A DNA stretch of 13,037 nt from RGIG3102 sp045633415 (GTDB lineage Bacteria > Bacillota > Clostridia > Oscillospirales > Ruminococcaceae): NCBI GenBank assembly GCA_045633415.1, contig JAZQYH010000030.1:1-13037 (forward strand). The letters run 5' to 3'. Positions 6,138 through 11,927 of this stretch are shown here, one piece after another. The translations under genes were made by a program, and so were the position numbers. The notes beneath the pieces are model-generated. The model did not search any database, was not told where the DNA came from, and worked only from the letters and a program-made list of their open reading frames with translations. Every line of letters begins with the position of its first letter. Position 1 is the stretch's first letter.

Positions 6138-8020
6138 CACTGGAAAATGTGGGTAAAAGCTGGGGTATAGATGTTATACTGCAAAAAATCAATGCAGTTG
6201 TAAACGAAGGCGACAGAATAGGTATCATAGGTGAAAACGGTGCAGGTAAAACCACTCTGCTGAATATGCTTATGGGTGTATTGGAAAATGATGAAGGCGA
6301 AATCATTTTTGATGACAACGCTACAGTGGGTTATCTGCGACAGATAGATGGTCTCAATCTTGAAAACACTATCTATTCAGAAATGCAGACAGTATTTCAG
6401 CCTGTTTATGATGCTATAAATGAATGTGCGCAGATTGAAAAACAGTTGGCATCTACACCAGATGACCGGGCGCTTATTGAACGCCACCACAATTTACAGA
6501 ATTTAATATATTCGAAAGATGGCTACAACACAGATTTTCTTATCAAGAAAATGCTGGGTGGTATGGGCTTTAAGGAAGAAGAGTATACAAAGATAGTAAA
6601 AGTTTTATCAGGTGGAGAAAGAACCCGTCTGAACCTTGCCAAACTTTTGCTGGAAAATCCTGATATACTTATTCTGGACGAACCTACAAACCATCTTGAC
6701 TTTGATACACTTGTATGGCTGGAAGATTATCTTATCAACTATAAAGGTGCCATCATCGCAGTCAGCCACGACAGATTTTTCCTTGATAAAGTGGTCAAGA
6801 AAATATGGGAAGTGGAAGATACACTTCTCACAGAATACAAAGGCAACTATTCTGCCTTTGATGTTCAGAAACAGGAAAAATTAAAGGTTCAGCAGCGCCA
6901 GTATGAAGCAGATATGGAAAAAGCGGCAAAACTGCAGGACTATGTGGACCGCAACCTTGTGCGCGCATCTACGACCAAAATGGCTCAGAGCCGCCGCAAG
7001 CAACTGGAAAAAATGGAAATGACAGAGAAACCAAAGCCACTTCGTGTGCCTTTGAAGTTTACTTTTGATTTTGATGTAAAACCTTATGATGAAATACTCA
7101 CCATCGAAGACCTTACAGTTGCAACAGGTAACAGAACACTTATAGAACAGCTGAATGTTGTTGTACGCCGTGGTCAGCGACTTATTATAGCTGGTGCAAA
7201 CGGTAGCGGCAAAACAACACTTATCAATACTATCACAGGTAAAATCCGCCCTAAAAGCGGTAAAATCAAGCTGGGACAGGGGGCAATCCCTGCAACATTC
7301 GACCAGCATATTTCAGTGGGGCAGTCTACAGTAATTGATACTATCTGGGCACTGAGACCAAAATGGACACAGCTGGAAGTACGCAGTTATCTTGCACGTT
7401 TTGGCTACAGAGGTGAAGATGTGTTCAAGGAATGTTACACTTTGTCCGGTGGTGAAAGAGCGAGACTTCGTTTTTGTGAAATGAGTCTTGACCGTGCAAA
7501 CATCATGTTCCTTGACGAACCTACAAACCATCTTGATATTTATATGCGACGGGCTGTTACAGAAGCTTTGTCAAAATACGAAGGTACAATTCTGGTTGTT
7601 ACTCATGACCGTTTCCTTATGCAACAGCTGGCATGTCCTATTATGAACATTGAAGGTGGCAAAGGTGTTTTCTATGAAAACTTCGAAGACTTTATGGCTA
7701 AACATAAGTCTGAAGGTTTTAATTCAAAACAGCCACGGCCAAAAGCAGAAAAAGCGGACAAGCCTAATAATGTGGTCCAGAACCAGAAAGAGGCGCGTCG
7801 TCAGGCAGCGGCAGACCGCTTGAGAATGCGAGAGTGTGAACGAGATATCGAGCGTTTACAGGCTGAAATAGACGGCTATAACAACGATATGCAGAATCCA
7901 CAAATCACCACAGATCCGGGCAAAATGAACGAACTGTGGCAAAAACTGGAAGCAGCAAATACACGGCTTGATGCCCTTTATGAAGAATGGGCAATCCTTG
8001 GAGAAAAGTTGGAAAATTAA
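6128..8020 (+). CDS. ABC-F family ATPase (YdiF/Uup-like)
   Basis: The 630-residue soluble protein has two ABC ATPase domains and no membrane segment, the ABC-F layout. These proteins bind the ribosomal E site and act in translation, rescuing stalled ribosomes or protecting them from antibiotics. Domain 1 has GENGAGKT (35-42), LSGGE (160-164), LILDEP with E185, and H214. Domain 2 has GANGSGKT (356-363), LSGGE (439-443), FLDEP with E464, and H493. Between them (about 240-305) is a Lys/Arg-rich helical linker with LVRASTTKMAQSRRKQLEKM, the P-site tRNA interaction motif. A charged C-terminal coiled coil (about 555-630) resembles YdiF and Uup. The linker is not obviously of an antibiotic-resistance type, so a house-keeping role is more likely. 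AAGGAGG (6117-6123) lies four bases before the ATG. Confidence 0.93.
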   Translation: MLITLENVGKSWGIDVILQKINAVVNEGDRIGIIGENGAGKTTLLNMLMGVLENDEGEIIFDDNATVGYLRQIDGLNLENTIYSEMQTVFQPVYDAINECAQIEKQLASTPDDRALIERHHNLQNLIYSKDGYNTDFLIKKMLGGMGFKEEEYTKIVKVLSGGERTRLNLAKLLLENPDILILDEPTNHLDFDTLVWLEDYLINYKGAIIAVSHDRFFLDKVVKKIWEVEDTLLTEYKGNYSAFDVQKQEKLKVQQRQYEADMEKAAKLQDYVDRNLVRASTTKMAQSRRKQLEKMEMTEKPKPLRVPLKFTFDFDVKPYDEILTIEDLTVATGNRTLIEQLNVVVRRGQRLIIAGANGSGKTTLINTITGKIRPKSGKIKLGQGAIPATFDQHISVGQSTVIDTIWALRPKWTQLEVRSYLARFGYRGEDVFKECYTLSGGERARLRFCEMSLDRANIMFLDEPTNHLDIYMRRAVTEALSKYEGTILVVTHDRFLMQQLACPIMNIEGGKGVFYENFEDFMAKHKSEGFNSKQPRPKAEKADKPNNVVQNQKEARRQAAADRLRMRECERDIERLQAEIDGYNNDMQNPQITTDPGKMNELWQKLEAANTRLDALYEEWAILGEKLEN

Positions 8021-8040
8021 TTACAAAGGGGGAAAGGATT

Positions 8041-9195
8041 ATGAATTATAAATTCCTTTCATCAAAATACAGAAACAGTGCAATAGACCAGGCAACCAGC
8101 GGTGATGTGCCTGTGGAATACGCTGACCTTATCAATCTTTCAATCGGCGACCCAGACATCAACACACCACAGCTGATTATTGACCGGGCATTCAGAGATG
8201 CTTCAAACGGTCACACAAAATATACAGCCTCCCGCGGTTATCCTGAACTGCGTGGTGCCATCTGCGATTTTTATAAATCCAGATATAACATGGATGTAAA
8301 AGACGAAGAAGTATTTGTATCAACAGCAGGCAGTGTTGCCATGTATATCACAATGCAGGCAATTCTTGACGAAGGTGATGAAGTAATTATCATCGAGCCA
8401 TATTTCTTCCCATATCCAGACCAGGTAAAAATGGCAGGCGGTGTACCTGTATTTGTCAAAACAAGCATGGAAAACAACTTCCAGATTGATTTTGATGCCC
8501 TTGAAACTGCAGTTACAGATAAAACAAAATGTATTATCATCAACACTCCAAACAACCCAACAGGTATATGCTATACATATGAAACATTGGGTAAGCTGGC
8601 AGAATTTGCTACAAAGCATGACCTTGTTGTAGCGGCTGATGATATCTATACATCATTTACATATACAGATGAAAAGTTTATGCCTATCGCTTCTTTCCCA
8701 GGCATGATGGAAAGAACCATCACAATCAACAGCTTTTCCAAAAACTTTATTATGACAGGTTTCCGTGTAGGCAACATTATCGCACCAGACTATATTATCC
8801 GTGTTATCCAGACAATCAATGAAAACGTGGTTTATACAGCACCATCCATCTCACAGCGTGCGGCACTTCATGGTTTGAACCATTTTGATGAATTTGAAGA
8901 CGAAATTGTAAATGTTTTCCGTGAAAGAGTGGAATATGCACACAAACGTCTTTCAGAAATTCCATGGGTGGATGTATTGCCAGTTAGTGGCAGTTTCTAC
9001 ATTTTCCCATCTATCAAAAAAACGGGTCTTACAAGCGCACAGTTCTCCAAAAAGCTGTTTGAAGAATGCCATGTAAGAGTTATCCCAGGTCGTGCGTTTG
9101 GTGAAAGCGGTGAATATCATATCCGTATTTCATGTACTCTTGGCATAGATAAACTTAAAGAAGCCTTTGACCGAATGGAAAAAATGACTTTCTGA
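8041..9195 (+). CDS. Pyridoxal-phosphate aminotransferase, class I/II
   Basis: The 384-residue enzyme is a fold-type I, PLP-dependent aminotransferase. Key residues are N172 in NTPNNPTG, D200 and Y203 in ADDIY (ring nitrogen and phenol contacts), K234 in SFSKNF as the Schiff-base lysine, R242 in GFRVG, and R362 in HIRIS, which binds the substrate carboxylate. The family covers aspartate, aromatic and branched-chain amino acid aminotransferases as well as MalY/PatB-like lyases; sequence alone does not choose among them. I placed the start at ATG 8041, with AAAGGGGG (8025-8032) upstream. An in-frame ATG at 7987 would run through the end of the ABC-F gene and add a tail not seen in the family. 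It follows that gene by 20 bp in the same operon. Confidence 0.9.
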   Translation: MNYKFLSSKYRNSAIDQATSGDVPVEYADLINLSIGDPDINTPQLIIDRAFRDASNGHTKYTASRGYPELRGAICDFYKSRYNMDVKDEEVFVSTAGSVAMYITMQAILDEGDEVIIIEPYFFPYPDQVKMAGGVPVFVKTSMENNFQIDFDALETAVTDKTKCIIINTPNNPTGICYTYETLGKLAEFATKHDLVVAADDIYTSFTYTDEKFMPIASFPGMMERTITINSFSKNFIMTGFRVGNIIAPDYIIRVIQTINENVVYTAPSISQRAALHGLNHFDEFEDEIVNVFRERVEYAHKRLSEIPWVDVLPVSGSFYIFPSIKKTGLTSAQFSKKLFEECHVRVIPGRAFGESGEYHIRISCTLGIDKLKEAFDRMEKMTF

Positions 9196-9232
9196 TAAAT
9201 TCTATAACTCAAAATAAAGGACGGTGTCTGAA

Positions 9233-9655
9233 ATGAGAACAGAAAAATCTTGCGGTGCAGTAGTTTTCCGCGAAAAAGATTATAAAAAACAGATTTTGCT
9301 TATCCGTCATGTAAATGGCGGTCATTGGGCATTTCCTAAAGGTCATGTGGAAAAAGGTGAAACAGAAGAACAGACAGCACTGCGCGAAATTCTGGAAGAA
9401 ACAGGTCTTGATGTAATTCTTGATAACAGATATCGTCAGGTTGTAACATATTCCCCACGTAAAGATGTGATAAAAGATGTGGTTTACTTTGTAGCACATG
9501 CAAAATCAGATTCTGAGGGTATAGCGCAGGAAGGGGAAATCAGCCAGATAAGATGGGTTGATATGCACTCTGCTGTGGAATATGTAAGCTTTGATAACGA
9601 TAAAAAAATTCTTCTTGGTGCTATAGAACACTATTTAAGCAATCCTATTTACTGA
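9233..9655 (+). CDS. NUDIX hydrolase, Ap4A-hydrolase-like
   Basis: The 140-residue protein contains a complete NUDIX box at 37-59 (G37, E43, R51, E52, E55, E56, G58) that binds the metal and cleaves nucleoside diphosphate-X substrates. The N-terminal SCGAVVFRE and HWAFPKGHVEKGE sequence resembles bis(5'-nucleosyl)-tetraphosphatases, so diadenosine polyphosphates or related dinucleotides are plausible substrates. I put the start at ATG 9233. An upstream GTG at 9224 lies within two bases of the AAAGGACGG motif and is less likely. It is the last gene of the operon, 37 bp after the aminotransferase, and is followed directly by a strong terminator. Confidence 0.85.
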   Translation: MRTEKSCGAVVFREKDYKKQILLIRHVNGGHWAFPKGHVEKGETEEQTALREILEETGLDVILDNRYRQVVTYSPRKDVIKDVVYFVAHAKSDSEGIAQEGEISQIRWVDMHSAVEYVSFDNDKKILLGAIEHYLSNPIY

Positions 9656-9656
9656 T

Positions 9657-9693
9657 AAAAAAGAGAGAGTCCTGTGGACTCTCTCTTTTTTTG
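9657..9693. terminator. Strong intrinsic terminator of the seven-gene operon
   Basis: A perfect 12-bp stem (AAGAGAGAGTCC 9661-9672 with 9676-9687) closes a three-base loop and runs into seven T residues. The A-run just upstream lengthens the stem and gives a U-tract on the minus strand, so it may work in both directions. Confidence 0.92.
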
Positions 9694-9698
9694 CAAAC

Positions 9699-9723
9699 AA
9701 AAAGCCGCCGTTGTTACGGCGGC
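9699..9723 (-). terminator. Intrinsic terminator of the DtxR-family regulator gene
   Basis: GCCGCCG (9704-9710) pairs with CGGCGGC (9717-9723) around a six-base loop. On the minus strand the stem is followed by TTTTTGTTTGC. It lies just past the regulator's stop codon, and the operon terminator next to it gives a second stop to transcription from either side. Confidence 0.88.
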
Positions 9724-9729
9724 AATATT

Positions 9730-10095
9730 TTAATACATACCAAACTGTTTTTTAATTGCATTGAAAGTTTCATCGCTGATAACATGTTCTATTTTACATG
9801 CATCTTCTGTGGCGATTTCTTCGCTTACACCCAGAGAGATAAATACTTTTGTAAGTACATCGTGTCTTTCTTTAATGCTCAATGCATGCTGTCTGCCTGT
9901 ATCAGTGAAAGTTATATAACCATTTTCATCAACTTCTATAAATTCGCCTTTTTTCAGAATACCCAATGCACGGCTTACACTTGGTTTTGAATAGCCTGTG
10001 TAATTGGCAATATCGATGGCACGCACATGTGGATTATCTTTGCCCAGCACAAGTATGGCTTCCAAATACATTTCTCCAGATTCCTGAATCTTCAT
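9730..10095 (-). CDS. DtxR-family metal-dependent transcriptional regulator (short form)
   Basis: The 121-residue protein has an N-terminal winged helix (about 1-65, recognition helix near YSKPSVSRAL) and a metal-binding dimerisation domain. Aligned by eye with DtxR and MntR, M9 takes the place of DtxR Met10 (Asp8 in MntR). H78, C100, E103 and H104 match the H-x-C-x-x-E-H pattern of DtxR; MntR has Glu where C100 stands. This points to an iron-responsive (DtxR/IdeR-like) regulator rather than a manganese one. The third, SH3-like domain of full DtxR is absent, as in many clostridial versions. GGAGGTG ends six bases before ATG 10095, so a longer form starting at 10134 is unlikely. Targets are not known; the operator-like repeats and possible RNA gene next to it are candidates. 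Confidence 0.88.
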   Translation of the reverse strand: MKIQESGEMYLEAILVLGKDNPHVRAIDIANYTGYSKPSVSRALGILKKGEFIEVDENGYITFTDTGRQHALSIKERHDVLTKVFISLGVSEEIATEDACKIEHVISDETFNAIKKQFGMY

Positions 10096-10124
10096 ACTTA
10101 CACCTCCAATAAATAACTCCCTAT

Positions 10125-10153
10125 ATTCTACCATACCAACAGCAAGATTTCAA
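10125..10153 (-). promoter_or_regulatory. Predicted promoter of the DtxR-family gene
   Basis: On the minus strand, TTGAAA (10153-10148) and TAGAAT (10130-10125) are 17 bp apart, with a TGG extension just before the -10. The start would fall near 10118, about 22 nt before the ATG at 10095. Confidence 0.6.
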
Positions 10154-10157
10154 TACA

Positions 10158-10176
10158 TCCAAATAACCTGTTTGGA
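10158..10176. promoter_or_regulatory. 19-bp inverted repeat between divergent promoters (possible operator)
   Basis: TCCAAA (10158-10163) and TTTGGA (10171-10176) form a perfect 6-bp inverted repeat around TAACCTG. It lies just upstream of the -35 of the regulator promoter on one side and 21 bp before the TTGACA of the divergent promoter on the other. Its size matches sites bound by DtxR-type dimers (19 bp in the classical case), but the half-site differs from the DtxR consensus. The binding protein is inferred only from position. Confidence 0.35.
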
Positions 10177-10196
10177 AAGATTTTAATCGTATAATA

Positions 10197-10225
10197 TTGA
10201 CAAGAAGGTTAAAAGGTGATATTAT
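10197..10225 (+). promoter_or_regulatory. Strong promoter of the candidate non-coding RNA
   Basis: A perfect TTGACA (10197-10202) and TATTAT (10220-10225) are 17 bp apart, with TGA directly before the -10, giving an extended -10. This is the closest match to the sigma-A consensus in the window, and it drives no gene directly; the nearest ATG with a ribosome binding site is almost 400 bp away, beyond a terminator. Confidence 0.75.
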
Positions 10226-10233
10226 AAAAATAA

Positions 10234-10251
10234 AGTTAGCTACAGCTAACT
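10234..10251. promoter_or_regulatory. 18-bp palindrome at the predicted transcription start (operator or 5' hairpin)
   Basis: AGTTAGCTACAGCTAACT is a perfect inverted repeat (7-bp arms, TACA centre) lying at about +2 to +19 of the predicted RNA. In DNA it could be a repressor site; the GTTAG…CTAAC arms recall the core of DtxR/IdeR boxes, but the spacing is wider (six bases rather than one). In RNA it would form a stable 5' stem-loop. Confidence 0.4.
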
Positions 10252-10487
10252 GAAAATAAAAGCTATGCTATGTTTCAGATGTTCTGGCACAGATTATCTG
10301 CCTAGCCACAGAATCTGTGTTGTTTACAGGGAATATAAACGAATTTATATATTCAGTGTATATAATTTTTCAGTATGATTTTATGCAGACATAGCCAATC
10401 TGTCAACAGCCATATTATGTCGGTGCCATGAGACAAAATGTGGAATATTCCTTGTACTGAACAACTGAATAATTACTCAAATAAAAG

Positions 10488-10516
10488 GGTAGCACTGTAA
10501 AAAGTGCTGCTTTTTT
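10488..10516 (+). terminator. Intrinsic terminator of the candidate RNA
   Basis: AGCACT (10491-10496) pairs with AGTGCT (10503-10508), extended by T-G, G-C and G-T pairs, around a GTAAAA loop. Six T residues follow (10511-10516). The next 40 bp contain no gene. Confidence 0.88.
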
Positions 10517-10558
10517 ATTTTAAACAGATATTATTTTATATCATTTTTGTTCTTTTAC

Positions 10559-10587
10559 TTTACAAAAAATTACAAATAAGTTATTAT
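10559..10587 (+). promoter_or_regulatory. Predicted promoter of the 10619-11351 pair
   Basis: TTTACA (10559-10564) and TATTAT (10582-10587) are 17 bp apart. The start would be near 10594, giving a leader of about 25 nt. This makes the small membrane protein gene independent of the RNA upstream, which has its own terminator. Confidence 0.6.
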
Positions 10588-10618
10588 AAGGGTAATATAG
10601 AACAAAAGGGAAACAAAA

Positions 10619-10951
10619 ATGTCTAACAATACAAATAAAATCAGTTATCTTAAGCCAGGTTTCATTATTCCTGTGGTATACAGCACTATCACCGCTGTGA
10701 TTATGGGGCTGGTGTACTTGGTTTCCAATAATCCAGCGATTTTCAGTGAAGAAATTTCAGCTATGCTAATGCAGGCAGGCTATATTTCACTTCTTCTCAG
10801 CCCATCAGCACTGATTGTTTGCGGTTCAATGTCAATGAAACACAGAAACAGATTCCCACTGGAGTCATTCTTCTATTCTGATATGCCTGTTGCTATGAGC
10901 TTTCTTGTAATGGGTTTTCAGCTTCTTTATCTGGCAGCAATTTCAATGTAA
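10619..10951 (+). CDS. Small membrane protein of unknown function, about three TM segments
   Basis: I do not recognise this 110-residue product. Three hydrophobic segments are visible: about 13-36 (starting PGFIIPVVYS), about 47-70, and about 89-110, which reaches the C-terminus. A short charged loop (KHRNRFPLESFF) separates the second and third. No signal peptidase site, catalytic motif or Cys pair is seen. AAAGGG (10605-10610) lies eight bases before the ATG. It has its own promoter and is followed 28 bp later by the YegP-like gene with no terminator between them, so the two are likely cotranscribed. The reading frame, start and coding style match neighbouring genes, so I regard it as real. 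Confidence 0.7.
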   Translation: MSNNTNKISYLKPGFIIPVVYSTITAVIMGLVYLVSNNPAIFSEEISAMLMQAGYISLLLSPSALIVCGSMSMKHRNRFPLESFFYSDMPVAMSFLVMGFQLLYLAAISM

Positions 10952-10979
10952 TTTATAAATTATTTAAAGGAGATAAATT

Positions 10980-11351
10980 ATGGGTAAATTCGTTATCAAA
11001 AAAACAAACACAGGTTTCAACTTCCACCTGAAAGCATCTAACGGTGCTACAATCGCAGTAAGTGAAACATATGAAACACTGGATGCTTGCCGTAATGGTG
11101 TACAGTCTGTTATCAATAATGGTCGGGTAGCAAATATTGAAGACCAGACAGTTGTAGGCTATGAAGAACAGAAACATCCAAAATTCGAACTGTATAAAGA
11201 CAAAGCACAGCAGTTCCGTTTCCGCCTGAAAGCAAGAAATGGTGAAGTTATTGCAGTGGGCGAAGCTTACACAACAAAAGCTAACTGTAAAAATGGTATC
11301 AACAGCATTATGAAAAACGTTGTTGATGCAAAAATCATCGAAGAACTTTAA
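10980..11351 (+). CDS. YegP-family (DUF1508) protein with two tandem repeats
   Basis: The 123-residue protein consists of two copies of the DUF1508 unit, about residues 3-50 and 67-113. Each has the pattern KF-x-[IL]-x-K…F-x-F-[HR]-L-K-A-x-NG…IAV-x-E-x-Y-x-T…C-[RK]-NG-[VI]-x-S-[VI]. A linker (51-66) joins them. The fold forms an intertwined beta sheet dimer in known structures, and the biochemical role is not established. The two copies have drifted apart, so the duplication is old, as in the family generally. AAAGGAGA (10966-10973) lies six bases before the ATG. It is followed by a clear terminator. Confidence 0.88.
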   Translation: MGKFVIKKTNTGFNFHLKASNGATIAVSETYETLDACRNGVQSVINNGRVANIEDQTVVGYEEQKHPKFELYKDKAQQFRFRLKARNGEVIAVGEAYTTKANCKNGINSIMKNVVDAKIIEEL

Positions 11352-11371
11352 TAAAAAGTTAATTTTACAAT

Positions 11372-11405
11372 AAAAAGCACAGTTTTTGTTAGCTGTGCTT
11401 TTTTC
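11372..11405 (+). terminator. Intrinsic terminator after the YegP-like gene
   Basis: AAGCACAG (11375-11382) pairs with CTGTGCTT (11393-11400), and flanking A and T runs lengthen the stem. The loop has ten bases. A TTTTTT tail follows. Confidence 0.85.
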
Positions 11406-11409
11406 TTTA

Positions 11410-11438
11410 TTGACTATTTGTGCTGTAAATTGTAAAAT
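11410..11438 (+). promoter_or_regulatory. Predicted promoter of the gtrA-like / RNA methyltransferase pair
   Basis: TTGACT (11410-11415) and TAAAAT (11433-11438) are 17 bp apart, directly after the preceding terminator and about 35 bp before the start codon. Confidence 0.6.
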
Positions 11439-11472
11439 AAATAGGTTAACTAAAAATTAATGAGGATTGGAT

Positions 11473-11895
11473 ATGAAAAAATATTGGCAGCTTTATAAAA
11501 AACATGAAGAAATTATCAATTATCTTATTGTTGGTGTTCTGACAACAATTGTCAGCCTTATATTTTACTATGCCAGCACAAGAACTTTTCTTGACCCAAA
11601 CAATGCTTTTCAGCTTCAGGTAGCAAATATTATCAAGTGGGTATCTGGTGTTCTTTTTGCATATGTTACCAACAGAATTTTTGTTTTCAAAAGTAAGAGA
11701 AAAGATATAGGTAAAGAATTTGTACAGTTTACATCATCCCGTGTTGCAACACTGTTCCTTGATATGTTTGTAATGTGGCTGATGGTTACAAAAATGGGGA
11801 TTTTCGACCTTATCGCAACTCTTGTATCACAGGTGCTTGTAACAGTAGGTAACTACCTTATCAGCAAACTGTTTGTTTTCAGAAAAAAAGCTTAA
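11473..11895 (+). CDS. GtrA-family membrane protein
   Basis: The 140-residue protein has four predicted membrane helices at about 15-35, 50-71, 88-108 and 112-133. The sequence NYLIVGVLTTIVS at the start and the paired NRIFVFKSK (67-75) and SKLFVFRKK (131-139) motifs after helices 2 and 4 are characteristic of GtrA (PF04138). Family members take part in moving undecaprenyl-phosphate-linked sugars across the membrane or in cell-surface polysaccharide synthesis. No glycosyltransferase, the usual partner, is present here, so its substrate is open. The start is ATG 11473 with GAGGA (11462-11466) six bases upstream, rather than a TTG at 11467. The RNA methyltransferase gene follows after 32 bp. 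Confidence 0.88.
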   Translation: MKKYWQLYKKHEEIINYLIVGVLTTIVSLIFYYASTRTFLDPNNAFQLQVANIIKWVSGVLFAYVTNRIFVFKSKRKDIGKEFVQFTSSRVATLFLDMFVMWLMVTKMGIFDLIATLVSQVLVTVGNYLISKLFVFRKKA

Positions 11896-11927
11896 TTCAT
11901 ATATTCACATTACGAAAGGACTAAAAG

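Larger units (their letters stand above)
10232..10516 (+). ncRNA. Candidate structured non-coding RNA, about 285 nt
   Basis: The stretch runs from the predicted start of a near-consensus promoter to an intrinsic terminator and has no credible ORF on either strand. Potential helices are numerous. A 5' hairpin has stem AGTTAGC/GCTAACT. A long-range pairing joins 10274-10284 with 10459-10469 (10 of 11 pairs) and encloses about 175 nt. GGCAC pairs with GTGCC (10286-10290 with 10423-10427). GCTATGT pairs with ACATAGC (10267-10273 with 10389-10395). Local hairpins lie at 10323-10340 and 10341-10370, and a GGAATATTCC palindrome at 10442-10451. Some pairings exclude each other: ACAGATT at 10289-10295 can pair with AATCTGT at 10312-10318 or 10397-10403. 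I do not recognise the family. The closed core is close to 6S RNA in size, but I could not confirm its central bubble. Confidence 0.6.

Noticed and set aside
6128..8020. Antibiotic-resistance ABC-F (Vga/Lsa/OptrA type)
   Set aside because: The long C-terminal coiled coil and conserved basic linker resemble the house-keeping YdiF/Uup groups, and the gene sits in a metabolic operon with no sign of transfer.
7987..8040. N-terminal extension of the aminotransferase from an upstream ATG
   Set aside because: It would overlap the ABC-F gene by 34 bp, and the family start fits ATG 8041, which has a good ribosome binding site.
9691..9990. 99-codon plus-strand ORF opposite the DtxR-family gene
   Set aside because: Lies across two terminators and antisense to a gene with intact domains; no ribosome binding site.
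10096..10134. N-terminal extension of the DtxR-family protein
   Set aside because: The extension would translate through the GGAGGTG ribosome binding site and reach beyond the predicted -10; the DtxR fold begins at MKIQESGEMYLE.
10481..10516. T-box leader (AAAGGGTAGCAC before a terminator looks similar)
   Set aside because: The conserved AGGGTGGNACCGCG element is not matched beyond the first five bases, and the downstream gene has its own promoter and is not an aminoacyl-tRNA or amino acid gene.
10232..10516. RNase P RNA, tmRNA or SRP RNA
   Set aside because: I find no GAGGAAAGTC-type P4 segment, no tRNA-like ends with an embedded Ala-rich tag frame, and no GGAAG…AGCA SRP loop.
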